A DNA stretch of 64,000 bases from Paracoccus liaowanqingii (GTDB lineage Bacteria > Pseudomonadota > Alphaproteobacteria > Rhodobacterales > Rhodobacteraceae), in NCBI RefSeq assembly GCF_004683865.2, contig NZ_CP038439.1, forward strand, positions 2,978,001-3,042,000, written 5' to 3'. The notes beneath the pieces are model-generated. The model did not search any database. It was not told where the DNA came from and saw only the letters and a list, made by a program, of their open reading frames with translations. A program made the translations under genes and the position numbers. Below, piece after piece: positions 1 through 9,045 of the stretch (the stretch's first letter is position 1; every line of letters begins with the position of its first letter).

Positions 1-3000
1 CCGCGTCCCCACCGTGCGCTGCGTGTTCCGCACCGCATAGGACAGCTGCATCTTCTCGCCGTCCTCGAAGAAGCGGGCGGCATCCTTGACGATCTCGCTG
101 TCCAGCGTCTCCAGCACCGCATTGCGCGGCTTGGTGCGGTCATAGACGATCTTGTCCGCGCCATCGACGGTGATCAGCAGCGGATTGAGGTCCAGATCGT
201 CCAGGTTCGCCGCGCCCCGGCTGACCTGCGTCAGCAGATCCGCGCGCCCGATCACCTCGTCCAGGGACCGCGCCCCGATGCTTGCCAGGATCTCGCGCAC
301 CTCCTGGGCATAGAAGGTGATCAGGTTCACCACCTTGTCCGCCGATCCGGTGAACATGGCGCGCAGCTTCTCGTCCTGGGTGCAGACGCCCACCGGGCAG
401 GTGTTCGACTGGCACTGGCGCACCATGATGCAGCCCATGGCGATCAGGGCGGCGGTGCCGATGCCGTATTCCTCGGCCCCCATCATCGCCGCCATGACGA
501 TGTCGCGGCCCGTGCGCAGGCCCCCGTCGGTGCGCAGGGTCACCCGCTCGCGCAGCCGGTTCATGGCCAGAACCTGATGCGCCTCGGTCAGCCCCATCTC
601 CCACGGCAGGCCCGCGAACTTGATCGAGGTCGCGGGCGACGCGCCCGTGCCGCCGTTATGGCCGCTGATCAGGATCACGTCGGCCTTGGCCTTGGCCACC
701 CCCGCCGCGATCGTGCCCACACCGCTGGACGCCACCAGCTTGACGGTGATCTTGGCGCGCGGGTTGATCTGCTTGAGGTCATAGATCAGCTGCGCCAGAT
801 CTTCGATGGAATAGATGTCGTGGTGCGGCGGCGGGCTGATCAGCATCACGCCCGGCGTCGAATGGCGCAGCTTGGCGATCAGCTTGGTGACCTTCATGCC
901 GGGCAGCTGCCCGCCCTCACCGGGCTTGGCGCCTTGGGCGACCTTGATCTCCAGCTCCTCGCAGGCGTTCAGGTATTCGGCGGTGACGCCGAAGCGACCC
1001 GACGCCACCTGCTTGATCTTGGCGCAGGGGTTGTCGCCATTGGGCAGCGGATGGCTGTGGGCCGGATCCTCGCCGCCCTCGCCCGAATCGGACTTGGCGC
1101 CGATGCGGTTCATCGCGATGTTCAGCGTCATATGCGCCTCGGGCGACAGCGCCCCAAGGCTCATGCCCGGCGTCACGAAGCGCTTCCTGATCGAGGTGAT
1201 GCTTTCCACCTCCTCGATGGGCACCGCCTTGCCCAAGGGCTTGATGTCCAGCAGATCGCGGATGTGGATCGGCGGATTGGCCCGCATCGTGGCGCTGAAC
1301 TGCTTCCAGATGTCATAGCTGGCCTTCTCGCAGGCCACCTGCAGCAGCTTCATCGTGTTGGCTTCCCAGGCATGCTTCTCGCCCGTGCGCCGCAGCTTGT
1401 AGAAGCCGCCGACCGGCAGCATGTCCAGATTGTCGGTGTGGAAGGCCACCTGATGCAGCCCCTCCAGCTTGCCCTGCAAGCCGTGCAGGCCGATGCCCGA
1501 GATGCGCGACTGCATGCCGGGGAAATACTCCGCGACCATGGCGCGGCTCAGCCCCACCGCCTCGAAGTTGAGGCCCCCGCGATAGGAGGACAGGACCGAG
1601 ATCCCCATCTTGGCCATGATCTTCAACAGACCCGCGTCGATGGAGGCGCGATAGCGGCGCATGCATTCGACCAGCGATCCGCTCAGCAGCCCGCGCTCGA
1701 TCCGGTCGTTGATGCTGTCCTGCGCCAGATAGGGGTTCACGGTCGTGGCCCCGCAGCCGATCAGCACCGCGAAGTAATGCGGGTCGATGCATTCGGCGGC
1801 CCGCACGTTGACGGAACAGAAGGTCCGCAGCCCCTTGCGCGTCAGCCAGCTGTGCACCGCGCTGGTCGCCAGGATCATCGGCATGGCGACGCGGTTCGGC
1901 CCCTGCGCCTCGTCGGTCAGGACCAGATGGCCCGCGCCGCTGCGCACGGCATCCTCGGCCTCGGCCCGGATGCGCGCCAGCCCCTCGCCCAAGGCGTCCG
2001 GCCCGGCATCGTCGGGGAAGGTCGCGTCGATGATCGTCACCGTCTCGCCGAACATCTTGACCATCTCGGCGAACTCGCCGGTGGCCAGGAAGGGGCTTTC
2101 CAGCACCACGATCTCGGTCTGGCTGCTGCTCTCGTCCAGCACGTTCTTGAGGTTGCCGAACCGCGTCTTCAGCGACATCACCCGCGTCTCGCGCAGGCTG
2201 TCGATGGGCGGGTTCGTCACCTGGCTGAAGTTCTGGCGGAAGAAGTGGCTCATCGGGCGATACTGGTTGGACAGCACCGCCGGCGGCGTGTCGTCGCCCA
2301 TGGACGCGATGCTCTCCTTGCCGTCCTCGGCCATGGGGGCCAGCACATGCTCCAGCTCTTCCATGGTGAAGCCCGCCGCCGTCTGGCGCCGCCGCAGCGC
2401 ATCGCCCGAGAACTGCACGACCTCGGGCAGGTCGCGCATGAGGTCGTTCAGCTCGGTGACCTTCTCGATCCACTCGCCAAAGGGCTGGCTGCCCGACAGC
2501 CGGTCCTTGAGGTCGGTGTCGTGGTATAGCTTGCCCTCCCACATGTCGACGGCGATCATCTGGCCCGGGCCAAGCGCGCCCTTTTCGCGCACGTTAGATT
2601 CGTTCACCGGGACCATGCCGACCTCGGAGCCCGCGATCAGCAGGTTGTCGCCCGTCACGACATAGCGCATGGGGCGCAGCCCGTTGCGGTCCAGACCGCC
2701 GCAGACCCAGCGCCCGTCGGTCATCGCAAGCGCAGCGGGACCGTCCCACGGCTCCATCACCGCGTTGCAATAGGCGTACATGTCGGCCCAGGCGCGCGGC
2801 ATGTCGGTCGTGGCCTTGGACCAGCTTTCCGGAACCAGCATCGTCTTGGTCATGGGCGCGCTGCGCCCGGAGCGCACCAGAACCTCGAACACCGCATCCA
2901 GCGCCGCGCTGTCCGACGATCCGGCGGGCACGATCGGCTTGATGTCCTCGGCCGCCTCGCCGAAGGCGCTGGACGCCATGCGGATCTCGTGGCTCTTCAG

Positions 3001-3822
3001 CCAGTTCAGGTTGCCCTTCAGCGTGTTGATCTCGCCATTATGGGCCAGCATGCGGAAGGGCTGGGCCAGCCACCATTGCGGGAAGGTGTTGGTCGAATAG
3101 CGCTGGTGATAGATCGCAAAGGCCGATTCGAACCGCTCGTCCTTGAGGTCGGGATAGAATTCCGCGACCTGCTCGGCCAGCATCATGCCCTTGTAGATGA
3201 TCGACCGGCAGGACAGTGAACAGAAGTACAGATCGCGCACCTGGGCGGCGATGGCGGCCTTCTCGATCCGGCGGCGGATGATGTACAGCTCGCGCTCGAA
3301 GCGGACCTGGTCGATGTCCTTCTCGCAGCGGATCAGGATCTGCTCGATCTCGGGGCGGGTGGCATTGGCCTTGTCGCCCAGCACGGCGGTGTTCACCGGC
3401 ACATGGCGCCAGCCATAGATGTAGTGGCCCATCCGCAGGACCTCGGATTCCACGATGGTTCGGCAGGCCTCCTGGGCGGCAAAGTTCGTGCGGGGCAGGA
3501 AGACCTGGCCCACCGCGATCAGCTTGTTCTGGTCGGGCTCGTGGCCCGTGCGGCGCACCTGGTCATAGAAGAACGGCACCGGGATCTGGACGTGGATGCC
3601 CGCGCCGTCGCCGGTCTTGCCGTCCGCATCCACCGCGCCGCGATGCCAGATCGCCTTCAGCGCGTCGATGCCGTTCTGCACGACCGTGCGGCTGGCCTTG
3701 CCCTCGATGTTGACGACGAAGCCCACGCCGCAGGACGAATGCTCGTCCTCGGTCCGATAGAGGCTGTTCTTGTCCATCCAGTCGCGGCGGGCTTCTTCCG
3801 AGGCTTTCCAATCCATGGTCAT
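1..3822 (-). CDS. gltB: Glutamate synthase (NADPH) large subunit, 3' end beyond window
   Basis: Large subunit of glutamate synthase, which turns glutamine and 2-oxoglutarate into two glutamates in ammonia assimilation. 1,274 codons are visible and the frame is still open at base 1, so roughly the last 240 residues of a typical ~1,500-residue GltB (the C-terminal beta-helix end) are missing. A short propeptide precedes Cys31 in SSCGVGF, the expected class II glutaminase nucleophile. The synthase domain follows, with GGTGASP and a 3Fe-4S cysteine set at C1131, C1137 and C1142. The start is ATG 3822, which overlaps the stop of the upstream gene as ATGA, so translation is probably coupled. It forms a cluster with gltD at 4640-6136. 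The identification is very secure. Confidence 0.97.
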   Translation of the reverse strand, partial: MTMDWKASEEARRDWMDKNSLYRTEDEHSSCGVGFVVNIEGKASRTVVQNGIDALKAIWHRGAVDADGKTGDGAGIHVQIPVPFFYDQVRRTGHEPDQNKLIAVGQVFLPRTNFAAQEACRTIVESEVLRMGHYIYGWRHVPVNTAVLGDKANATRPEIEQILIRCEKDIDQVRFERELYIIRRRIEKAAIAAQVRDLYFCSLSCRSIIYKGMMLAEQVAEFYPDLKDERFESAFAIYHQRYSTNTFPQWWLAQPFRMLAHNGEINTLKGNLNWLKSHEIRMASSAFGEAAEDIKPIVPAGSSDSAALDAVFEVLVRSGRSAPMTKTMLVPESWSKATTDMPRAWADMYAYCNAVMEPWDGPAALAMTDGRWVCGGLDRNGLRPMRYVVTGDNLLIAGSEVGMVPVNESNVREKGALGPGQMIAVDMWEGKLYHDTDLKDRLSGSQPFGEWIEKVTELNDLMRDLPEVVQFSGDALRRRQTAAGFTMEELEHVLAPMAEDGKESIASMGDDTPPAVLSNQYRPMSHFFRQNFSQVTNPPIDSLRETRVMSLKTRFGNLKNVLDESSSQTEIVVLESPFLATGEFAEMVKMFGETVTIIDATFPDDAGPDALGEGLARIRAEAEDAVRSGAGHLVLTDEAQGPNRVAMPMILATSAVHSWLTRKGLRTFCSVNVRAAECIDPHYFAVLIGCGATTVNPYLAQDSINDRIERGLLSGSLVECMRRYRASIDAGLLKIMAKMGISVLSSYRGGLNFEAVGLSRAMVAEYFPGMQSRISGIGLHGLQGKLEGLHQVAFHTDNLDMLPVGGFYKLRRTGEKHAWEANTMKLLQVACEKASYDIWKQFSATMRANPPIHIRDLLDIKPLGKAVPIEEVESITSIRKRFVTPGMSLGALSPEAHMTLNIAMNRIGAKSDSGEGGEDPAHSHPLPNGDNPCAKIKQVASGRFGVTAEYLNACEELEIKVAQGAKPGEGGQLPGMKVTKLIAKLRHSTPGVMLISPPPHHDIYSIEDLAQLIYDLKQINPRAKITVKLVASSGVGTIAAGVAKAKADVILISGHNGGTGASPATSIKFAGLPWEMGLTEAHQVLAMNRLRERVTLRTDGGLRTGRDIVMAAMMGAEEYGIGTAALIAMGCIMVRQCQSNTCPVGVCTQDEKLRAMFTGSADKVVNLITFYAQEVREILASIGARSLDEVIGRADLLTQVSRGAANLDDLDLNPLLITVDGADKIVYDRTKPRNAVLETLDSEIVKDAARFFEDGEKMQLSYAVRNTQRTVGTR

Positions 3823-4643
3823 GAGGCGGCCCTTTCCTGCGGGATCTGCGTCATCAGCTGATCGCAGTCGAATTGTGGGGTGGTGGAGCCGAAGCCGGCC
3901 TCACCCGGAAAGATGAACAGCACGGGGCTGTCATTCGTCTGGTTGCGGGCACCGGTCCAGTCGCTGCTGGTCTCGATGCCGCCGAAGAAGCGGCCGAACT
4001 CGCGGCTGACATACTGGCTGCCGCTGCGTTCGACCAGCACCTCGCCATCGGCGCTGCGGGTGGTCAGCTGGAACTCGGTCCGCTCCAGATCCTGCCCGTC
4101 GATGGTCACCGTCTCGCCGGTCAGGATGTCGAAACCCTGATGGCGCAGGCTCTGGCCGTCATCGGTCCGGGTCTCGAAATCGAACTCGTCGCGGCCCGTC
4201 TCCAGCAGTTCGGTAAAGCTGGCATCGTCCGCCGCCCCCTCGACCAGCCGGTCGATCAGGCCCGACCCGGTGCTCTGGCTTTCGATCCAGCGCGTCTCGG
4301 CATCGATGACCGACAGGTGGAACAGCCCGTCCTGCCCGAAATGCGCGCTGCGCCGATGCCCCTCGGGATCTGCACTGCAGGTGTAATACTGGCTGACCGT
4401 GCAGCTGCGGTTCTGCACCGTCATCGTCATCTGGCACCCCGCCGGAGGGGAGAAACTGGCCGCCCCCGCCGCCTGCGCGCTGGCGGCCAAGGCCCCCGCC
4501 AGCACCAGAAGCGTCAGCAGGGCTGACCCGATCCGCTGCCCGTCGCGGGGGGCCTCGGCGGCGGCAACGGCCACCGCGCGTTGCCTGTGTACGCCCTGTG
4601 CACGCGCGGTGACTGTCCGGTGGCCCATCGGTGCGCCCCTCAT
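3819..4643 (-). CDS. Putative exported protein of unknown function between gltD and gltB
   Basis: A 274-residue protein I cannot assign to a named family. ATG 4643 is chosen because it overlaps the gltD stop as ATGA; its own stop overlaps the gltB start as ATGA. The first ~40 residues are Arg/Ala-rich, followed by a hydrophobic stretch (GSALLTLLVLAGALAASAQA) resembling a signal peptide, so a start further downstream is possible (ATG 4628 is also in frame). The mature part has cysteines in a CQMTMTVQNRSC-like pattern and a polar C-terminal half without membrane segments. The reading frame is fixed by the overlaps on both sides and by Rhodobacteraceae-like codon use. Its position implies co-expression with glutamate synthase, but no function can be inferred. 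Confidence 0.8.
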   Translation of the reverse strand: MRGAPMGHRTVTARAQGVHRQRAVAVAAAEAPRDGQRIGSALLTLLVLAGALAASAQAAGAASFSPPAGCQMTMTVQNRSCTVSQYYTCSADPEGHRRSAHFGQDGLFHLSVIDAETRWIESQSTGSGLIDRLVEGAADDASFTELLETGRDEFDFETRTDDGQSLRHQGFDILTGETVTIDGQDLERTEFQLTTRSADGEVLVERSGSQYVSREFGRFFGGIETSSDWTGARNQTNDSPVLFIFPGEAGFGSTTPQFDCDQLMTQIPQERAAS

Positions 4644-6136
4644 TCGGCGGCGATCCGGGCATCGCCCGTCAGGAAGGTGGCGATCGACTCGGCCGCCTCG
4701 CGCCCGTCGCGGATTGCCCAGACCACGAGGCTGGCGCCCCGCACGATGTCGCCCACCGCATAGACCCCGGGGATCGAGGTCATGTGCGTCTGGAAACTGG
4801 CCTTGATGGTGCCCCAGCGCGTGACCTCGAGGCCCTCGACGCCCCACAGCCTGGGCAGGTCCTCGGGTTCGAATCCCAGCGCCTTGATGACCAGGTCGGC
4901 GGGCTCGTCGTAATCGGCGCCCTCGATCAGTTCGGGGCTCTGGCGGCCGGTCACGTCGGGCTGGCCTAGGCGCATCTTCTGGATGCTGACCGAGGCGATC
5001 TGGCGGACCATGCGCACCGGCCCGTCCACATCGGCCTCCTGCGCGGCAGCGAAATCGCCCGTCACATGGCCGACAAAGCTGGCGGGGCCGGAAAGCCACA
5101 CGAATTCAACGCCCTCTTCCTCGGCGTTCTGGACCTCGCGCTGGCTGCCCGGCATGTTGGCGCGGTCGCGGCGATAGAGGCACTTGACCGATTGCGCGCC
5201 CTGCCGGATGGCGGTGCGCACGCAGTCCATGGCGGTGTCGCCGCCGCCGATGACGATGACGCGCTTGCCCTTGGCGTTCAGCTCGCCATCCTCGAAGTCG
5301 GGGACCTCGTCGCCGAAATCGATCTTGTTGCTGGCCGTCAGATAGTCGATCGCCCGCACGACCCCGCCGTGATCGGCATTGTCCAGATCCAGGTCGCGGG
5401 TCTTGTAGACGCCCGTGGCGATCAGCACCGCGTCATGCTTGCCGCGAATCGCGTCGAAGCTGATATCCTCGCCCACGGTGCAGTTCAGCACGAACTCCAC
5501 GCCGCTGTCGGCCAGCCACCTGTTGCGGCGCATGACCACGTCCTTCTCCAGCTTGAAGCCAGGAATGCCATAGGTCATCAGCCCGCCCGCGCGGTCGTAG
5601 CGGTCATAGACGGTGACCTGGAAGCCCTGCTTGCGCAGCATGTCCGCCGCCGCCAGCCCGCCCGGGCCCGCCCCGATGATGCCCACCGATTCGGGGCGCT
5701 CCTGCGCGGGGGCGAAGGGCTGGACCCAGCCGTTGTCCCAGGCCGTGTCGGTGATGTATTTCTCGACCGCGCCGATGGTCACGGTGCCATGGCCGGACTG
5801 CTCGATGACGCAGTTGCCCTCGCACAGGCGGTCCTGCGGGCAGATGCGGCCGCAGATCTCGGGGAAGGTATTGGTGGCCTGGCTGACCTGATAGGCCTCC
5901 TGCAGGCGCCCCTCGGCGGTCAGGCGCAGCCAGTCGGGGATGTTGTTGTGCAGCGGGCAGTGGCTTTGGCAGTACGGCACGCCGCACTGGCTGCAGCGCC
6001 CGGACTGCTCGGCCGCCTTGCTGGCCGCGAACTCGCGATAGATCTCGTGGAAATCCTCGCTGCGTTCGGCAGCGGACCGTTTCTCCGGCATCTCGCGCGG
6101 GGTCGAGACGAATGTGAGCATCTTCTGCGTGGCCAT
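4640..6136 (-). CDS. gltD: Glutamate synthase (NADPH) small subunit
   Basis: A 498-residue flavoprotein that passes electrons from NADPH to GltB. The N-terminal part has the two cysteine clusters that bind 4Fe-4S centres (CSQCGVPYCQSHC and CGRICPQDRLCEGNC). A first dinucleotide fold follows (GIIGAGPGGLAAA, FAD), then a second (VIVIGGGDTAMDC, NADPH) and a C-terminal GDIVRGASLVVWAI segment closing the FAD site. ATG 6136 follows an AGGGAGG ribosome binding site, and the length matches the family. It is the first gene of a gltD-orf-gltB cluster whose members overlap by four bases. The 149-base gap upstream contains palindromes that may be operators. Confidence 0.97.
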   Translation of the reverse strand: MATQKMLTFVSTPREMPEKRSAAERSEDFHEIYREFAASKAAEQSGRCSQCGVPYCQSHCPLHNNIPDWLRLTAEGRLQEAYQVSQATNTFPEICGRICPQDRLCEGNCVIEQSGHGTVTIGAVEKYITDTAWDNGWVQPFAPAQERPESVGIIGAGPGGLAAADMLRKQGFQVTVYDRYDRAGGLMTYGIPGFKLEKDVVMRRNRWLADSGVEFVLNCTVGEDISFDAIRGKHDAVLIATGVYKTRDLDLDNADHGGVVRAIDYLTASNKIDFGDEVPDFEDGELNAKGKRVIVIGGGDTAMDCVRTAIRQGAQSVKCLYRRDRANMPGSQREVQNAEEEGVEFVWLSGPASFVGHVTGDFAAAQEADVDGPVRMVRQIASVSIQKMRLGQPDVTGRQSPELIEGADYDEPADLVIKALGFEPEDLPRLWGVEGLEVTRWGTIKASFQTHMTSIPGVYAVGDIVRGASLVVWAIRDGREAAESIATFLTGDARIAAE

Positions 6137-6201
6137 GGCTGCGCACCCTCCCTGAAAGGTCTTCCGCAACCGCAATAAACCAAGGCAATTGTGATGAAAA
6201 G

Positions 6202-6285
6202 TCAGCAAGGCTGACCTATTGGCGAGTTTTTTGCGCTGCGGGGCGGAAAATAGCCGCCTCCGCGCGCATATTAGGTCAGCATGAC
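6202..6285. promoter_or_regulatory. Two AGGTCAGC-type palindromes upstream of gltD
   Basis: The gap before gltD holds GTCAGC-AAG-GCTGAC (6202-6216), a perfect 6+3+6 inverted repeat, and GTCA-GCA-TGAC (6275-6285). Read on opposite strands both begin with AGGTCAGC, which suggests two sites for one regulator. The second lies against the uppP stop codon. This is the natural place for a gltD promoter and operator; the cognate regulator is unknown. Confidence 0.4.
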
Positions 6286-7089
6286 TTACATACCCGCCAT
6301 AAGTGCCAGTAATGCCACGCTTCCAACGCCGATGCGCCACCATGCGAACAGGGCGTATCCATGCTGGGACACATAGCCCAGCAGCCAGCGCACGACCAGG
6401 ATTCCGGCCAGCAGGGCGGTCGCGAAGCCGACGGCGATGTCGCCCAAGGCCGCCGCGTCCAGGATATCGCGATTCTGCCACAGGTCGTAGGTGAAGGCCC
6501 CCAGCATCGTCGGCATCGCCAGGAAGAACGAGAATTCCGCCGCCGAGCGCTTGTCCGATCCCAAGAGCAGCGCCCCCACGATGGTCGCCCCCGACCGCGA
6601 CACCCCGGGGATCATCGCAAGGCACTGGATGAACCCGATCTTGAGCGCCATGGACAGCGGGAAGTCCTCGGCCCGGTGATAGCGCGGGGCGACCGCGCGG
6701 CGGTCGACCCACAGCAGCACGAAGCCGCCCAGGATCAGCATCACGGCGATCAGCATGGGCGTCTCGAACAGCACCGTCTTGATGAACTCGTGGGCCAGCA
6801 CGCCGATGACGACGGCGGGCGCGAAGGCCACCAGCACGGCCGCGACGAAGCGCCGGGCCGCCGGGTCATGCGGCGCATCGCGCAGGATCTGCACGATCCG
6901 GGTCGCATAGGCGCCCAGGATCGCCAGCAGCGCCCCCAGCTGGATCAGCACCTCGAAGCTGCGCCCGGGCGAGTCGAAGCCCAGGAAATGCCCCGCCAGC
7001 AGCAGGTGGCCGGTGGAGGATACCGGAATGAATTCGGTCAGGCCCTCGAGGATCCCGAGGACCGCGGCAACGATCGTGTTGGATTCCAT
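6286..7089 (-). CDS. uppP: Undecaprenyl-diphosphatase
   Basis: A 267-residue integral membrane phosphatase (UppP/BacA family) that recycles undecaprenyl pyrophosphate, the lipid carrier of peptidoglycan synthesis; overexpression confers bacitracin resistance. The family signatures are present: E15 to H28 ([14 protein letters not shown]) and [10 protein letters not shown] near residue 161, which together form the active site. Several hydrophobic helices span the sequence. The start ATG shares one base with the stop of the gene upstream (TGATG), so the two are probably cotranscribed. Confidence 0.96.
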   Translation of the reverse strand: MESNTIVAAVLGILEGLTEFIPVSSTGHLLLAGHFLGFDSPGRSFEVLIQLGALLAILGAYATRIVQILRDAPHDPAARRFVAAVLVAFAPAVVIGVLAHEFIKTVLFETPMLIAVMLILGGFVLLWVDRRAVAPRYHRAEDFPLSMALKIGFIQCLAMIPGVSRSGATIVGALLLGSDKRSAAEFSFFLAMPTMLGAFTYDLWQNRDILDAAALGDIAVGFATALLAGILVVRWLLGYVSQHGYALFAWWRIGVGSVALLALMAGM

Positions 7090-8072
7090 CAGTCTTTACG
7101 CAGGTTCTTGGCCGAGCGCTTGATCGCGTCGTATTGTCCCGACGGCCGGAACCGCACCAGATAGCTGTCCAGGATGGCGCTGGCGGCCGAGGGCTGGATG
7201 CCCAGCTCGCGGAAGCCCCTGGCGCCCGGCGACACGACGTTGTCAGTGCGCAGCAGCGCCAGCTGGTCGCGGCTCAGCGGGCTGGTGAACAGCCCGCCGG
7301 TCAGCTTCTGCGTCATGTCCATCGCGGTCGCCGCGATGCGCGCCACCGGAAAGGGCAGGTTGACCACCGCGCGGCGGCGATGGACCGAGGCCAGCACCTG
7401 CGCGACGATCTGCCGGGTCGTCAGGATCTCGGGGCCGCCCAGCTCGTAGATGCCGGGTTCGGCGGCGCCCGTGGCGCCCATGACGGCGGCCTGGGCCACG
7501 TCCTCGACATGGACGGGCTGCATGCGCGTGCCGCCGCCCACGATGGGCATCACCGGGCCCATCCGGGTCATCCCGGCAAAGCGGTTGTAGAAATTGTCAT
7601 CCGCCCCGAAGATCACCGAGGGGCGCAGCACGACCGCATCGGGGCGATGCTTCAGCACCGCCGCCTCGCCGCGCGACTTCGAGGCGATGTAGGCGCTGTC
7701 CGAGTCCACGTCGATGCCCAGGCCCGAGATATGGACCATCCGCGCCACGCCCATCTCGGCCGAGAGGCGGGCGATATGCTCGGCGCCGGTCTCGAACACC
7801 GTCTGGAAGGTGCTCTTGCCCTGCGGGCTCAGGATGTTGACGCAGTTCACGGCGGCATCGGCATCCGACAGGGCGGCGCGGACCGACAGCTCGTCGCGGA
7901 TGTTGCACATGACGGGCATGACCTGGCCCACGGCGCCGAAGCTGCGGGTGAACAGCGCCTCGTCGGGGCGGCGGACGGCGATGCGCACGCGCCAGCCTTC
8001 CTTGGCCATCAGCCGGGCCACCTGCCGGCCGACAAAGCCCGATCCGCCGAAGATCGTGACCAGTTTCGCCAT
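7089..8072 (-). CDS. NAD(P)-binding protein of the complex I NDUFA9-like family
   Basis: A 327-residue atypical short-chain dehydrogenase. The Rossmann motif GGSGFVG is at residues 9-15, and a YIASK segment near residue 127 resembles the YxxxK motif. Downstream features ([24 protein letters not shown]) are typical of alphaproteobacterial relatives of the mitochondrial complex I assembly/accessory subunit NDUFA9. Whether it works with complex I or as a free NAD(P)-dependent enzyme cannot be told here, as no nuo genes are in the window. The stop overlaps the uppP start by one base. Confidence 0.85.
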   Translation of the reverse strand: MAKLVTIFGGSGFVGRQVARLMAKEGWRVRIAVRRPDEALFTRSFGAVGQVMPVMCNIRDELSVRAALSDADAAVNCVNILSPQGKSTFQTVFETGAEHIARLSAEMGVARMVHISGLGIDVDSDSAYIASKSRGEAAVLKHRPDAVVLRPSVIFGADDNFYNRFAGMTRMGPVMPIVGGGTRMQPVHVEDVAQAAVMGATGAAEPGIYELGGPEILTTRQIVAQVLASVHRRRAVVNLPFPVARIAATAMDMTQKLTGGLFTSPLSRDQLALLRTDNVVSPGARGFRELGIQPSAASAILDSYLVRFRPSGQYDAIKRSAKNLRKD

Positions 8073-8236
8073 GGGCGTCGCGCCTCCCTCTCATGTGCCG
8101 AATGTCGGGTGATCCTTACCCAAGCGCAGCCCCTGCGGCAAGCCACAGCGGGGTCGCGGCCCCTGCCCCGCCCCCGGGCCGGTGCCGGCCGGCAGAATGC
8201 TTTTCACAAACTGTCAAAAAACTTGCACGTCCCCCA

Positions 8237-8265
8237 TTGACGCCCCCCGGTGCTGCCTTTAATCA
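8237..8265 (+). promoter_or_regulatory. Candidate promoter of tRNA-Leu
   Basis: TTGACG (8237-8242) and TAATCA (8260-8265) are separated by 17 bases and lie 17 bases before the mature tRNA 5' end, a plausible housekeeping-sigma promoter with a short leader. The -10 match is only fair. Confidence 0.4.
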
Positions 8266-8282
8266 GCCGCTCATACCACGTT

Positions 8283-8367
8283 GCCCAGGTGGCGGAATTG
8301 GTAGACGCGCACGGTTCAGGTCCGTGTGCCGCAAGGTGTGGAGGTTCGAGTCCTCTCCTGGGCACCA
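8283..8367 (+). tRNA. tRNA-Leu (anticodon CAG)
   Basis: An 85-nucleotide class II tRNA. The acceptor stem GCCCAGG pairs with CCTGGGC before an encoded CCA (8365-8367). The anticodon stem CACGG/CCGTG encloses the loop TTCAGGT, with CAG at 8317-8319. The T arm has GTTCGAGTC, and a long variable arm fits leucine tRNAs. It stands alone with its own terminator. Confidence 0.98.
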
Positions 8368-8370
8368 CCC

Positions 8371-8408
8371 AAAAACCCCCCGGAAACATTTGTTTCCGGG
8401 GGGTTTTT
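8371..8408. terminator. Strong bidirectional terminator between tRNA-Leu and imuA
   Basis: A perfect inverted repeat with 18-base arms (AAAAACCCCCCGGAAACA and its complement) around a 2-base loop. It starts with A5 and ends with T5, so it gives a U-tract on either strand. It lies 3 bases after the tRNA CCA and 25 bases past the imuA stop, so one element serves both converging units. Confidence 0.92.
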
Positions 8409-8433
8409 GCTTGTCCGGCGCCCTGCGTTCGCC

Positions 8434-9045
8434 CTATCCCGCGCCGTCCCCGCCCCCTGCCAGGGACGGCATCGGGACCAGGATCGAGGACGGCAGGGCA
8501 GACGGCATGGGGGACGGCCCTCCCAAGTCCGGCGCGGGCCATTCCGGCAGCCATTCCCCCAGCAGCCCGCGCTTGTTCTTGATGCGCGTCCACCGCTGCC
8601 GCGCCATGCCGGGATGGGCCGCGGGCAGGGGCGCGCAGTGCCAGCGGCTTTCGGTGGCGTTCGATCCCGCGCCCTGCCCGATCAGCATCAGCCCGGTCGT
8701 GCGCCCCGCCTCGGCGGCCAGCTGCAGGCGGCGGCCGGCGGTCAGGGACAGCGGACGTTCCGGCTCGGCCAGCACGAAGCCCGTGACGCGGGCCCGCAGC
8801 GCCTCCTCCGTGGCCCACAGAAGGTCGGCGTCCGATTGCGGGCGGATCAGCTGCAGCCGCGCGGTCAGGCCCGGCGGCAGCCCGCCGGGAAAGGGGGTCC
8901 AGGCACAGCGCGCCCTGCGGATCCAGAAGACCGGGCCGGGATGGCGCAGGGCTTGGAAGATGGCGAAGACATGACGGCCCGGTCCCTCGGCCTCGTGGAT
9001 GCGGGCGGGGGCGAGGCCTGGCGGATCGGCGTCGGGGGCGGTCAT
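8434..9045 (-). CDS. imuA: ImuA-like SOS mutagenesis protein (orphan)
   Basis: A 203-residue protein resembling Rhodobacteraceae ImuA proteins. The pattern HEAEGPGRHVFA, FWIRRARCAWTPFPGGLPPG, LLWATEEALR, LAEPERPLSLTAGRRLQLA and RWTRIKNKRGLLGEW follows that family. ImuA is a RecA-like accessory factor of the ImuA-ImuB-DnaE2 translesion mutasome. ATG 9045 is preferred over ATG 9069 because it follows AAAGGAG at good spacing. A LexA-type box sits 19 bases upstream. No imuB or dnaE2 follows: the gene ends at a terminator facing a tRNA. The Walker motifs are not obvious, so the fold assignment rests on overall resemblance. Confidence 0.72.
   Translation of the reverse strand: MTAPDADPPGLAPARIHEAEGPGRHVFAIFQALRHPGPVFWIRRARCAWTPFPGGLPPGLTARLQLIRPQSDADLLWATEEALRARVTGFVLAEPERPLSLTAGRRLQLAAEAGRTTGLMLIGQGAGSNATESRWHCAPLPAAHPGMARQRWTRIKNKRGLLGEWLPEWPAPDLGGPSPMPSALPSSILVPMPSLAGGGDGAG

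Noticed and set aside
577..2529. Plus-strand open frame of 650 codons opposite gltB
   Set aside because: Antisense shadow of gltB; composition is His/Arg/Gln/Asp-rich and no family is recognisable.
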